A DNA stretch of 64,000 nucleotides, from the NCBI GenBank assembly GCA_032358255.1, contig JAULBX010032257.1:1-64000 (forward strand). Reading direction: 5' to 3'. Positions within the stretch are counted from its first letter, which is position 1; each line of letters opens with the position of its first letter. Shown here in pieces: positions 42,925 to 57,539 of this stretch. The position numbers were made by a program, and so were the translations under genes. The DNA comes from Heterotrichella gracilis. Its lineage: Eukaryota > Sar > Xanthophyceae > Tribonematales > Xanthonemataceae. The notes under the pieces were generated by a model. It had not been told where the DNA came from, did not search any database, and saw only the letters and a program-made list of their open reading frames with translations.

Positions 42925-45900
42925 TTACACATACAGCTGTATGAGCTCATCTGAGACAGCGGCAGGGGTGAGCACACCCAAATCAGTGAAGAGTAGGGAG
43001 ATGTAGCCTGCAGGCGAGGGTGCGGGGTAGGGTATTTCTCAGGGTATNNNNNNNNNNNNNNNNNNNNNNNNNNNNNNNNNNNNNNNNNNNNNNNNNNNNN
43101 NNNNNNNNNNNNNNNNNNNNNNNNNNNNNNNNNNNNNNNNNNNNNNNACAAGGGTGTTGGTGTTACGGCACAAGGTGGTGAGCACACCTAGGTCGGTGAA
43201 GAGTAGGAAGATGTAGCCTGCAGGCGCGGGTGCGGGGTAGGGTATTTCTCAGGGTATACAAGGGTGTTGGTGTTACGGCACAAGGTGGTGAGCACACCTA
43301 GGTCGGTGAAGAGTAGGAAGATGTAGCCTGCAGGGGAGGGTGCTGGTGTAGGGCGCTGAACAGGGTTCGCTAGATTTTAGTAAGGTATACCAAGGGTGTG
43401 GCTAAGGTATACCTACTTGACGAATAGAATTGCGTTGGTTAGCCTGGCCAATACGCAAGGGTGATGAATCGCCAGTCATTGGCATGGCAATGTAGGCTGC
43501 GAACAAGGAACAGAGGCGATGATTGCAGTGCCCAGCTGCAGTCCCGGCTAGGGTTCACAGCTGTGGTTTATGATTAAAAGTTGTGGGTCAGGTACTACTA
43601 TTGTGGCGCCAACCTTTGGTCCCAGGACAGCTAGTGTATCGGTACCACCATCAAGGGTTGAAAACAGCGGTTTAGGGTTTTTAGGGTTATAGGTTTAAAC
43701 TCACATGCTGGCGTGTAGTCCCTGCTAGGGTTTCGGATGGTTGTGTTTCCTGGCAGCAGCGGCCCAAAGTCCACGTGCTTGGGCTCCATGGGCAGGTCGT
43801 CCTGGCTCAAGGGGTAAAGGCGGGCAAACTGCAGCAGGGGGAAGGGAAGGGGATGTATTGACAAGACAATAATACTAAGTGATGATGATGAATGATAAAG
43901 AAAAAACAATAAAAAATAATTGGGTTCAGGGGGTACAGGGGGTAATTGCAGCAGAGGAGAGAACGGGACATCATGTATAGAAGGAACATATCTGGCTTTT
44001 CAACATTATTTAGATATTTTGAATGTAAATAAACAAAACGAATTAGATAACATTACGTTTACCGTTCTTATTATGTTTGCAACCCACCTTGTAGCTCTCG
44101 GCCGCCACGTAGAAGGGCACATTGTGCGCCTTGGCCACCAGCGCAATCTGGTATGTCCCCAGCTTGTTGATGACCCCCCCGTTCTCCACCACCCCCTCCG
44201 CCCCCACCAGCACCATGTCCACGTGCTTCATCAGGTAGGCCACACCGCTGTCAAGCACCACGGTCACGGGCACCTTCAGCTCGTCCAGGGCACGTGCCAT
44301 GAGGAGCCCGGTCTCATCGGGGCGTCCCTCTGTGACCACCACTGTGAATTTGCTGCCCTGCGGAGTAAAAATGGCAATTTTGGGCATGCTATTAACAATG
44401 AAGATGCCACCACCGCAAATTTGCTGCCCTCTAGTGCGGAGGGCAAATTTGTCTCAAGCTCGTCAGGAATTGAAGGCATTTGCATTTATGGGATGTTGGA
44501 AACGAGGCATCACAGTCACGGATCCCCAGAGCTTGTCACAGGGGCCATGAGGGGTTGTACTACATATTCAAGCTGTCGTCCACAGAGGGAGCACTGTCCC
44601 CGTCCCCACCTCCGCCCACAATCAGTGATTTGAAACCACGCACCTTTTGCATCGCATGCCGCAGCAGTGCCAGGACCACCCTGGAGTTGCCATGGCACAG
44701 CACCGTGCTACCTGCCTGATGAAGCACCACCCCCTCCTCCTTAACTTCTCTACCCCCACCTGCTCAACCGCTGCATACCTCAGAGCAGCACCACCCCCAC
44801 CACCCCCATCCCAACCCCACCACCCACCTTTTGCACCGCATGCCTCAGCAGCGCCAGCACCACCCTGGAGTTACCATGGCACAGCACCGTGCTCCCCTGC
44901 CTGATGAATCGCTGCCCCTCCTCCGCGATTGCTTGCCGCGCCTTGGTGGAGGTCTCCGCAAACATCCTGCCACGCTGCGGGGGGGTGAGGGTAATTGCGT
45001 GAGCTGTGCGTTCATTTCATGAATATTATAATAGCATTCAAGCCAGTCTTAGCAATCCTGCCGCGCTGCGGGGGGTGGGGGATAATAGGGTGAGCATAAG
45101 ATTCGTTTCATGAGCATTTTATAGCATTTGAACCCAGTTTTGGCAAACACCCTGCCGCGCTGCGGGAGGTGGGGGGTGGATGCGCTTAGCGTGGGTGCAT
45201 AAATTCATAACCGTAAGAACATCATTTATGAATCATAAATGATAAATTATGATGCTTGTCCCCATGGGGTGGCTACATCCTGCATGCGGTGGGGTGCAGT
45301 ATCCATGAGCGTGTCAAATGGATGACAGCCTCCCCATGAGCTGTATGATTCCTCCCCCCTCTCCCTCCTCGCCAAACCCGAGGTTCAAGCTCAGAGGGGC
45401 GCATGGTGCAGCGCAGGGGTTTCCAAGCCACTCCCACACCCTTGCAAGGGCTTTCCACACACCAAACCCAGAGTCCAGCCCGCCCAATGCCCCCACTCCA
45501 GCCCCAAACCCCAACCAAGGGTCTCCCACCCACCCACCCACCACACCCACCACACCTCTATGAGCCTCCTCTTTGCCGCGTCAAAGTCCTCTAGCTCCAG
45601 CTCCGATGTGCGGGTGGTGTAGCGCAGGAACAGCTCGCAGCCAGCCTTGAGGGAGATGCCGGTGGGGTTCACGCTGCGGGGCGGATGATGCGGCGTTAGG
45701 GTTTATGTATTGGGTCTATGGTAAGGGCGAGGGTGAGGCATTGGGGTTTGCCATTGCATTAGGGTTAATCCTTAAAGTAAAAATTACCATCCCATAAGGA
45801 TTTCCCGTTGCATTAGGGTTTACCGTTGCTGAGCGGCCTCCCTCCTCCTCCAGCCCCCTCCCTCTCCAGGCCCATCACAGTCGAGGGTTTGTGATTGACA

Positions 45901-46652
45901 ACTACTCAGAAGGTGTCTGTCAAGGGTTTAGGGTTTACCGTTGTAGCGCCGCCACTACTTCATTGAGATCCCTCCCCAGCCACATCGATGATCATACTCT
46001 GGGGTTTAGGGTTTCATGTGTTGGGGTTTCGTGGCAAGGGTTTAGTGTTTACCGTTGTAGCGCCGCCGCTGCCTCCTTGAGCTCCCGCTCCAGCCCCATC
46101 ATGGTCTGGGAGGTGCTGTTCAAGATGACCTTGGTCAAGGCCTGGGAGGAGCCACAGGGTGGTGGGTTAGGTGATGGTGGGTACGTTAGGTGATGGTGGG
46201 TGTGGTGGGTGACGATGGGTGTCGTGGGTTTTGATTGGTGCGGTGGATGATGGTGGATGCGGTGGGTGGTGGGGGCGATGGGTGTTTCGCCTCAATTTGG
46301 GGGTTGATCCTCATGGTACGGTTGATGGGTGCAGTGGGTAAAGTACCAATCAAATCGAGAATAAATAAGAGCGGGGCGGGTGGTGCACACAGGAGGATGG
46401 GGCGGGGTCCCCTGGCAGCTACTTAGAAAACCCTAAACCCTAAACCCTGCCAGGGAGCTGCGACTTGCCTTGATGGCCGCCACCGCTACTTGAAGAACCC
46501 TAAACCCTGAATCCTACACTATAAATCCTGGTAGGGCCCCTCGCACTTACCTTGATGGCTGCCACCGCTACCGCTGTGTCCGGTGACCGAGCAAGCGCTT
46601 CATGGAACTCCCGCACTATGGGGTCGGTGGCGCTGCTGCTGGCTGCACACAT
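42925..46652 (-). CDS. Translation initiation factor eIF2B subunit alpha, 310 aa
   Basis: Exons in minus order: 46652-46551, 46141-46053, 45673-45556, 44974-44828, 44357-44088, 43828-43705, 43007-42925; 933 nt, phases close, 310 aa against about 305 in human. eIF2B is the guanine-nucleotide exchange factor for eIF2; the alpha subunit senses eIF2 phosphorylation. Diagnostic stretches: [70 protein letters not shown], and the family C-terminus [20 protein letters not shown]. The start is an ATG that opens the first exon ([20 protein letters not shown]). All seven exons lack indels. Echo copies lie in five of the six introns and upstream of the start, and an assembly gap interrupts the echo array before the last exon. 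Confidence 0.95.
43048..43147. other. Assembly gap (100 N)
   Basis: A run of exactly 100 N, the convention for a gap of unknown size. Both sides carry copies of the same 110-base repeat, so the gap probably hides additional collapsed copies. Confidence 0.97.
43148..43370 (-). repeat. Tandem array of eIF2B-alpha last-exon echoes
   Basis: 110-base units (43148-43257 and 43258 onward). On the minus strand each contains CTGCAG and the exon start coding [14 protein letters not shown], then breaks into intron sequence. The true last exon starts at 43007 on the other side of the gap. Confidence 0.93.
44396..44440 (-). repeat. Echo of eIF2B-alpha exon 5 start
   Basis: Minus strand copy of GGGCAGCAAATT and the following ~25 bases (true exon start 44357). 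Confidence 0.75.
44640..44714 (-). repeat. Donor-side echo of eIF2B-alpha exon 4
   Basis: Repeats the last ~70 bases of exon 4 (true end 44828), including AGCACGGTGCTGTGCCATGG and the AAAAG/GTGCGT donor, with few substitutions. It lacks the first half of the exon. Confidence 0.92.
45050..45175 (-). repeat. Two acceptor-side echoes of eIF2B-alpha exon 4
   Basis: Around 45055-45082 and 45148-45175 the boundary CCGCAGCG(C/T)GGCAGG recurs, separated by intron text (TTCATGARXATTXTAWARC) that is also repeated. Period about 95 bases; true boundary 44974. Confidence 0.82.
45815..46000 (-). repeat. Two donor-side echoes of eIF2B-alpha exon 2
   Basis: 45925-46000 and 45815-45895 repeat the exon-2 end and donor (GGCGGCGCTACAACGGTAAA in the true copy at 46053), with increasing divergence away from the exon. 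Confidence 0.82.
46455..46495 (-). repeat. Donor-side echo of eIF2B-alpha exon 1
   Basis: Copies AGCGGTGGCGGCCATCAAGG and the donor with few changes (true end 46551). It lies directly beside CCCTAAACCCTAAACCC. Confidence 0.82.
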
Positions 46653-48057
46653 GCACAGGAAACAGCTGCTTAGTGACCGAGTTACATATGAACCCGAGCC
46701 CCGTCCTTATGGTGAACAGGTTGAAAATTGAGGTGGGCACGCTATTGAGGAGTCGTGCTCGCATGTGCAAGCATTGGCTAGTGCGCCTAATTGACCTCTC
46801 GCACTATGGGGTACTGTGGCGTTGCTGCTGGCGGCACCCATGCATGTGCAACAGTTACTTAGTGGCGGGAGTGAAGGTCCAACACATATCAAAGACGCAG
46901 TGGGTCAGCGCAGGTCTTATGGTGCTTGTGGTGTACCAAGAGGTGGATGCCCTATTGAGGAACCACGCCAGGGTGCACATGCAGTGGACAGTGCCAGTGC
47001 TGCTGCCACAGTTGCTGTCGGTGCTTGGTGGCTCGAGCTTCCAGTTCATAGCTGATGCAACCATACTATGCAACTGCTGCTTAGAGATTACACAGCAGTG
47101 CTCTGTGGTGCACTGGTCTGGCGTGAAGTTGCGTGCCTGCCCTGTCGATGCAGGGGCACAACGCACGCTTTATGCATGCATATATTTGCGGTCACCTATG
47201 CATATGCATGCACACGGCAGCGGTCGGTTCCTTACCTAACGAGTTCATCGTGACTCAGTTGTTGCTACCCTCTAGCTGGGCAGCGTTGTGCTGGAACCCC
47301 CGGCAGGGCAACAGAGGTGGTGTGAAGTTTGCCCCCTTCCCACTCACAATGCACTGACGACTGCCGGGGCAAAGGTCGTTCCTTTGTTGGCACAGAGAGG
47401 AACGCAGCGGAACACGGCTAATATATTGAAGGACGCAGCTGCGTTTTGTGTGCCCAACCACGGTTGCTGCTTAATCAAGCGTCCAAGCAGTGGATGCGGT
47501 GATGGACCAACAAGCTAAGTAAAGCACCGGGTAAGGGGCGCAACCTTGCGAACTCGATGGCACTGGCGATGTTGGAACGTTTGGACAGAGTAACCGTGTC
47601 GGTGCAGCCCTCAAGCCTACAGTACACCCAAAGCTGCGTTTGCATGCAAATGTATTCGTGTGCACGCGCCACGTGGATAGGCCTGGTTGAGCGGATCCGT
47701 GGATGCATGCAATGACATAACTTACGACACATCAACGCACGACCGCCAATACACCGAGGTTGCACTGGCAGTTAGTACCTCACCCCGGTAGGTCCTACCC
47801 CGTGCTTCCAAACAAGGACCAGCCACTTACGCAGTTGCAAACAACTGGAAGACCTAGCCTGGGTTTAAAACTCTCAGCCCATCCCTTGTCGTACCACCTT
47901 CTCAGCAGCCCCACCTCCCCTCACAGCCACCCCCCTCTGCTCGACATCGCTTCGGTGTGTGGAAAGCATCAACCTTGCACCCTCTGAAGACCTCCTGGTA
48001 TCGAACTCCCAACCCCACCAGCTGTTGACGTAATAAGGGACAGCTGTACGCCGCAAT
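46653..48057. promoter_or_regulatory. Divergent region, eIF2B alpha / OAT
   Basis: About 1.4 kb between the two starts. At 46795-46865 there is a copy of the eIF2B-alpha first exon including an ATG (minus frame MGAASSNATVPHSARG), and a weaker relic near 46975-47000. The remaining sequence has no supported gene. Promoters for both genes should be here. Confidence 0.5.
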
Positions 48058-52756
<4,699 letters not shown>

Positions 52757-53679
52757 GCTAGGGTTGGGCAGGCGCTGGCAGGGTTTGACGGGGAGTCGAC
52801 CCACGGGGGTTGGAGAACCCTAGCCTAAGGGTCGGTACATATTCACGTTGAGGCAGTGCTTACCACACTTAAACCCTAGCTTAGGGCCCAGGTTCTATGG
52901 CCTGGCCGGGGTCAGGACCCGCGGACCACGCTCATTCTGCAGCACCACCAGTTTGGTCAACGTTGGTATCAGTTGTGGGCATTTTCTTTTCTTTTTTTCA
53001 TCTTGCGTCTGGTACCCCTGGTACCAGGCTGTAACGTTGACCGCAACAGACAAGCAACATACCTTTCAAACAATCAATTGAGCACGGTGACAAACAACAG
53101 AAGACTTCTGGGAACCAAGCTGACAACTTCCTTTTCATGTTTTCTCATAATTAGCGCCACAGGTCCCAGGGACAACCCATCTCCATGCCTTGGATTGATT
53201 GGCATTGTCGTTTGCACCCGTAGCAGTGCCTTTTAAGATTGCACATACTCTTGCAAGCCTTAAATATAATGGCAAAGCGTCACCTTCAACCAGCAGCAAG
53301 GTTTTGCAGTGCATTCTGCATATTCCAAACTCGAGTTTATGCATGCATGCATGCCCTTCCACCAAGTGGGTAACCTCTCAGCTCTCCCTCCCTGACCCTT
53401 ACCTAGAACAGAACTGTAGCTCTGCCCAGATATCTCAGCGGTCCTTTCTTGTGCGTTGATCCCGAATGGTCCGTTATAGGGTTGGTTTCCAGAGCGAGAG
53501 CTCTCACATCGCATAGGAGCTCCCAATCTATGCTTGTGCTACCTTCCGTGATCCGACATTTTTCTGACTTCTAACACAAGGTTTCAGGACCACAAGCCCG
53601 TTCTAGATTTACTACAGTATCCCATACAAAGCCAACCTGAGTCACTCGTCTGCCAGCCACCCCAACTTATTGCCAACAG
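52757..53679. other. OAT 3' flank and unresolved upstream part of the next gene
   Basis: Holds the OAT 3' UTR (a TGTAA signal of the kind used by chlorophytes lies near 53031) and probably the unrecognised first exon(s) of the gene whose exons start at 53680. No exon with consistent phase could be chosen. Confidence 0.4.
52845..52895 (+). repeat. Echo of the OAT coding end
   Basis: After the stop, repeats the terminal CTGACCACGCTCAAACCCTA segment as CTTACCACACTTAAACCCTA with following bases. Confidence 0.78.
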
Positions 53680-54860
53680 GGCCTCAGCATAACCCTAGAA
53701 TACCCATATTTCGCGGCAAGTGGTGCTGCTGAGGCTGTCGCAATGCTGACCCTCACCCTTGGCAAGCCCTTGCTTGCTGAGGTGCCATGGGATGGCCCTG
53801 GCAGCATCCCAATGACGCCCGCAAGCGCAGGCCCCAGCAACCCCCTTGGTACGCATGCACAGGGTGTAGAATGCACATTTCTTTCACCCATGAGCACGTA
53901 CTGGCCGGTCACCATGTCCTACAACCCACCAAGTGTTGCTCACAGCCCACCTGCGCATGCACCCTTAACTGCCGGGTCAGCACCATGCTGGGGTGCTGCC
54001 GTGTCTGCCATTGCACTCGCATGGTTTAGGGTTTAGGGTTAACACCTGGAGCGGCTTAGGGTTCACAGCTGGTGCCTGACTCCTGCTGTGCCTGCGCAGG
54101 TCTGGACAGCCATGAGCCAACCTGCACGCCCACCTATGGGTGCCGCCTGTGCAAGTCCATGGCACCCCGCACCTGGACCTTGGTGCCTCCAGCCACAGCC
54201 ACAGACGCCAGCTTGTACCGCACGCCTGTGCAGCACGCAACAGCACAAGAGCTGCTCCACCCAAACCCGTCAGCATCCATCCCAGTACCACTGCCGGTAC
54301 CCATCGGGGGTCTCCCCGTCACCTTTTACGTCGACAGCGACGTCCCCCCTGGCTCCACGCGCGCGCCGGTGGCGCAGCGCGCCAGCGTGTCTGCCCGCGG
54401 GAGGGTCGCCAGCTCCACCACCTACGACCTTGGCTTTGCCGGCAGGCTCACGCTCAGTGCAGTTGTGGATGCAGCCACATTGGGCACCTCGGCTGCGCAC
54501 ACCATCACCGTGGGGCCCCTGAGCCACCGCATGCAGGCAGCAGACTACATCCACAACGTGGCCTTCCTCCAGGAGCTGTCGGTGCGGCTGGAGCAGCGGG
54601 TGTGCGACGCGCTGGGGCTGAAGTCGCCGGGCGCGGTGGGGGTGGCGGTGCGGCTTGCACACATAGAAGTTGCCGCGGGTCCGCTGGGGAAATTTGAGAT
54701 TGAGGTGCAGCTGACTGCGAGGCCAGCGGGGGGGTGCAGCGTGTCGGTGTCGCAGGTCCTAACCCTACACAAGGTTAACACGCTCATGCTGCTGGCGGTG
54801 ACGTTGTCGGGGCTGCTGGTGGGGCTGGCGCTGGGGCCGCAGGCGGTGCCGGCTGTGTAG
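53680..54860 (+). CDS. Unrecognised protein with C-terminal membrane anchor, N-terminus unresolved
   Basis: Exons 53680-53848 and 54100-54860 join in phase (about 309 aa visible). The first reads GLSITLEYPYFAASGAAEAV. The second has a small Cys cluster (CTPTYGCRLC), Pro/Ala/Thr-rich sequence, a run that looks beta-rich (GFAGRLTLSAVVDAATLG, HTITVGPLSHRMQAADY), a helix (FLQELSVRLEQRVCDALGLK), more strands (VAVRLAHIEVAAG, FEIEVQLTAR) and a final hydrophobic span (NTLMLLAVTLSGLLVGLALG) two residues from a short tail, so a tail- or type I anchored protein is likely. The open frame of 253 codons with coding-like composition supports the second exon strongly. No family recognised. Confidence 0.65.
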
Positions 54861-56340
54861 TGGCGCATTGACCACACTGGGTGGCGGCGGTTCTACTTAC
54901 TTACATGCCTGCCGGCGATGAAGCCAGATTAGCAGCCAATACTGCTTGCGCTGTACCAACCAGCCCTGTCCCTTTGGCACGCAGGCAAAAAACAATACTA
55001 ATAATAATAGCTCTGTCCTAGCGGCGCTTTTGCAGCTGAGCATTGGGCAGATATCCTATCCATATCCATCAGTGCTATGCGCGGAGACAGCTTGGATGTG
55101 ATTTGCCAAGCCTTAGGCATGTCTGTATGCAACGCCGTGGCATGCGTATGTTTTCCTGGTACCTGGCATGATGTTGGGCAAGCCTGTTTGTTGTTGCAAT
55201 TGCTCGTGTATTATTACAAATTATTGGGTAAACTAGGTTTTTTCTATTAGCTTTTTGGTTTTTATTGTTTTTTATAAGCTCATCTCCACGCATTTCAGCT
55301 TGGGGCAGGCCTGATGATAAGGCCTGGCCAGGCCATTTAGTGTCAAACAGAGCCTTTTTATCAAATACGGTAGCCCTTTATGACAAGGCCTGCCCCAAGC
55401 CTTGAAGTTCCTTCTTCCCTTAATAAGCTGTACAATTTTATGGCTTATATAGCTCCTACATATCTGTGTATGTTCCGCTGTAGCTTGTAAAAGTATGGCA
55501 GTCTGAATTTCCTTCATTTGGGCGCTGGAACTCCACTACAAAAGAACGGGAGCACGGTGGTGTGGTGGGCAAGGCAAGGTGTGGTGAGCAATGCCCCAAA
55601 AGTGAACCACAATGGGTGTGCCAATGGCTTAATGGTGAGCGCAAGTAGGAAAGAAATAGACAGGTAGCTGCAAATTGCCACAAACCCTAAATACCCTTAA
55701 CATCGCTCTTCTCACTGCGGATATATGACGGCGTCAGACAGCGTGGTTCCTTATTACAGCACCTGTCACACAAAACGCCTGTGTTATGCTCCAAAGTCTG
55801 TCCGCAAGGCTCTAGCTAGGTTGCAAGGGGTCCTTGACGCCAGTTGTGGGTGTGTGGTGACGACGTTGCTCATCTTGAAGGTGGGTACTACTGAATCGTG
55901 CAGATTTGCAGGAACGCGTTGGCGTTTTCAAAAAGGTAAACTATATAGTGGTAGGTGAACCGTGCATCAGTTGCGGTCTGGTCGGAGGGTGACTGACGAG
56001 TCCCACCACTTTGACCCCCCTTGCTTGGCTGTGAGAAGTCCAGACTTGGGTGCGCCATAGTCAGACGTGTGCGCTGTTATTCCATAAGGAGCAATGGGCA
56101 CAATGGGTCCTCTTTCATACTCTCAACCAGCATATGCAGGGGCGAAGATATATGCATGCATTTTAGTGCATGCATGCATCAACGCCCCACCATGCCGACA
56201 CAGGCGCCTGTGTACCTGCCAGCTGCTGCACCAACCCAACTGCATGACCTAAGTGCTGAAACAAGTCGGCAATCCTGACTCCAGGTGTGCTGTGCAGGTA
56301 GCGAACCACAGCCTCAACCCACCCTCAAGTCCCGCCCACC
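54861..56340. other. Intergenic, no gene seen
   Basis: Contains an inverted repeat (55298-55312 with 55386-55400), AT-rich stretches near 55200-55280 and a GCATGCATGCATC run near 56160. Open frames are short and without domains. Confidence 0.5.
55298..55400. repeat. 15-bp perfect inverted repeat, 73-nt loop
   Basis: GCTTGGGGCAGGCCT at 55298-55312 is exactly complementary to 55386-55400. Shorter GGCCTGGCCAGGCC self-complementary text lies inside the loop. Confidence 0.75.
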
Positions 56341-57539
56341 ATGGCTGACCCCCCACAGCCCTTCCCCTTCCACTCCCTGCCCGAGCCCATCCTGCAGGAG
56401 GTGCTGGGGTGGTTGGATGTGGACGAGCGCGTGCGCGCCCAGGCGGTGTGCAGGCGCTGGCGGGCGGCCCTGCAGGCCTGCGGGGACCCAGCGCGGCGTG
56501 GCCCAGCGTAGTCTGGCAAAGGAACAGTGTCCAGGGCCGTATGGCAGAGTCAAGCTATGAAGACTTTGTGGCGTTCCTGACAAGCGGCAGCAGCTTGGCG
56601 TTGGCTGGCAGTGGCACACAGGTCCATCCCATCAGCAGTGGGGACAGCACAGGGTATAAGCCCCGGCTGACTCACACCACCCACCTGCGCCTCGGTGTTG
56701 ACTTCACGCATTACGCATACCTCTACTTAACCGCGACCAGCGCAGTGCACCTACAGTCCCTGGAAGACGTGCACACGCACAGTATACCGGCCCCCGAATA
56801 CACAGCACGCAACGTGCAGGCGGTGAGGACACTGGGGAGCCTCACCAGCCTGCAAACCCTGCAGTTGAGCTGAATAGCTGTTAGGACACCCCCTGAGACT
56901 AGGGAGCTGGGCAACAGCCTTGCCGAAGCCCTCAGCAACCTGACCAGCCTTCAAATCCTGCAATTCGACCTGAAAGGCCGGCATCTCGAGCCAGGGCCTC
57001 AACCCAGCCTGGGTGCCATGGCAGCGTCAGTCGCGGGTGGGCTGTCCAGCTAGCAGCGCCTGACCCGATTGGATTTTGCTGTTGAGTGCTTGACTGCCGA
57101 GACATGGTACTCACCGCCCAGCCTCCCGCCGCTGGCCAGACTGGCAGTCCTCCACCTGAACCTCGATGGGGCAGCCTTGCGAGAGGGGGATGGAGAGGGG
57201 TGGCTGGCAGCCCTTGACCACATGCCTCAGCTGACCGACCTGACCATTGAGCTGGAGTCCACCAGCCTGCCGAGGCGGCTACCGCTGCCAAGCGCCACTG
57301 CCCTCACCAGCCTTTACTTGTTCCTGTATGTGAAGGAGGGGGCAGCCAGTGGCGCGCTACCAGCCCTTGCGCTGCCAGCCTCCCTCAGGGAGCTGATAAT
57401 CGATGGGGACAACCTGGACCCCGATGTGCCCCAGCTGACCCTGGCCTTGAAGCCGCTCACCCAGCTCACAATCCTACACATGCCCATGCTCCAAGATGTG
57501 GATCGCCGAGAGGTGCTTGCTGGCCTAGTGCTGGATTGA
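56341..57539 (+). pseudogene. Broken F-box / leucine-rich-repeat gene
   Basis: ATG at 56341 opens an F-box (LPEPILQEVLGWLDVDERVR, CRRWRAAL), as in SCF ubiquitin-ligase substrate adaptors. The frame then ends at a stop near 56509, while the expected continuation (AAWPSVVWQRNS) is in another frame, with no GT-AG pair between them. The second frame carries leucine-rich repeats (LTSLQTLQL, LSNLTSLQILQFDL, LARLAVLHLNLDG, MPQLTDLTIEL, ATALTSLYLFL, LTQLTILHM) up to 57539 but is broken by TGA at 56871 and TAG at 57051. One frameshift plus two stops in about 1.2 kb means a recent pseudogene of the host's own family, unless unseen introns or assembly errors explain all three. No introns, unlike every neighbour. 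Confidence 0.78.

Noticed and set aside
43148-43370. CRISPR-like array of regular repeats
   Set aside because: The units abut without unique spacers and match the start of the neighbouring eIF2B-alpha exon in a eukaryotic gene.
45300-45560. + strand Pro-rich frame (about 81 codons)
   Set aside because: It lies in intron 3 of eIF2B alpha, low complexity, no start context or splice partners.
56871-57053. Reassigned stop codons (TAG/TGA read as amino acids)
   Set aside because: OAT, xylulokinase, VMA21 and PI4K end on TAG precisely at family length, so the standard code holds and the F-box gene is broken.
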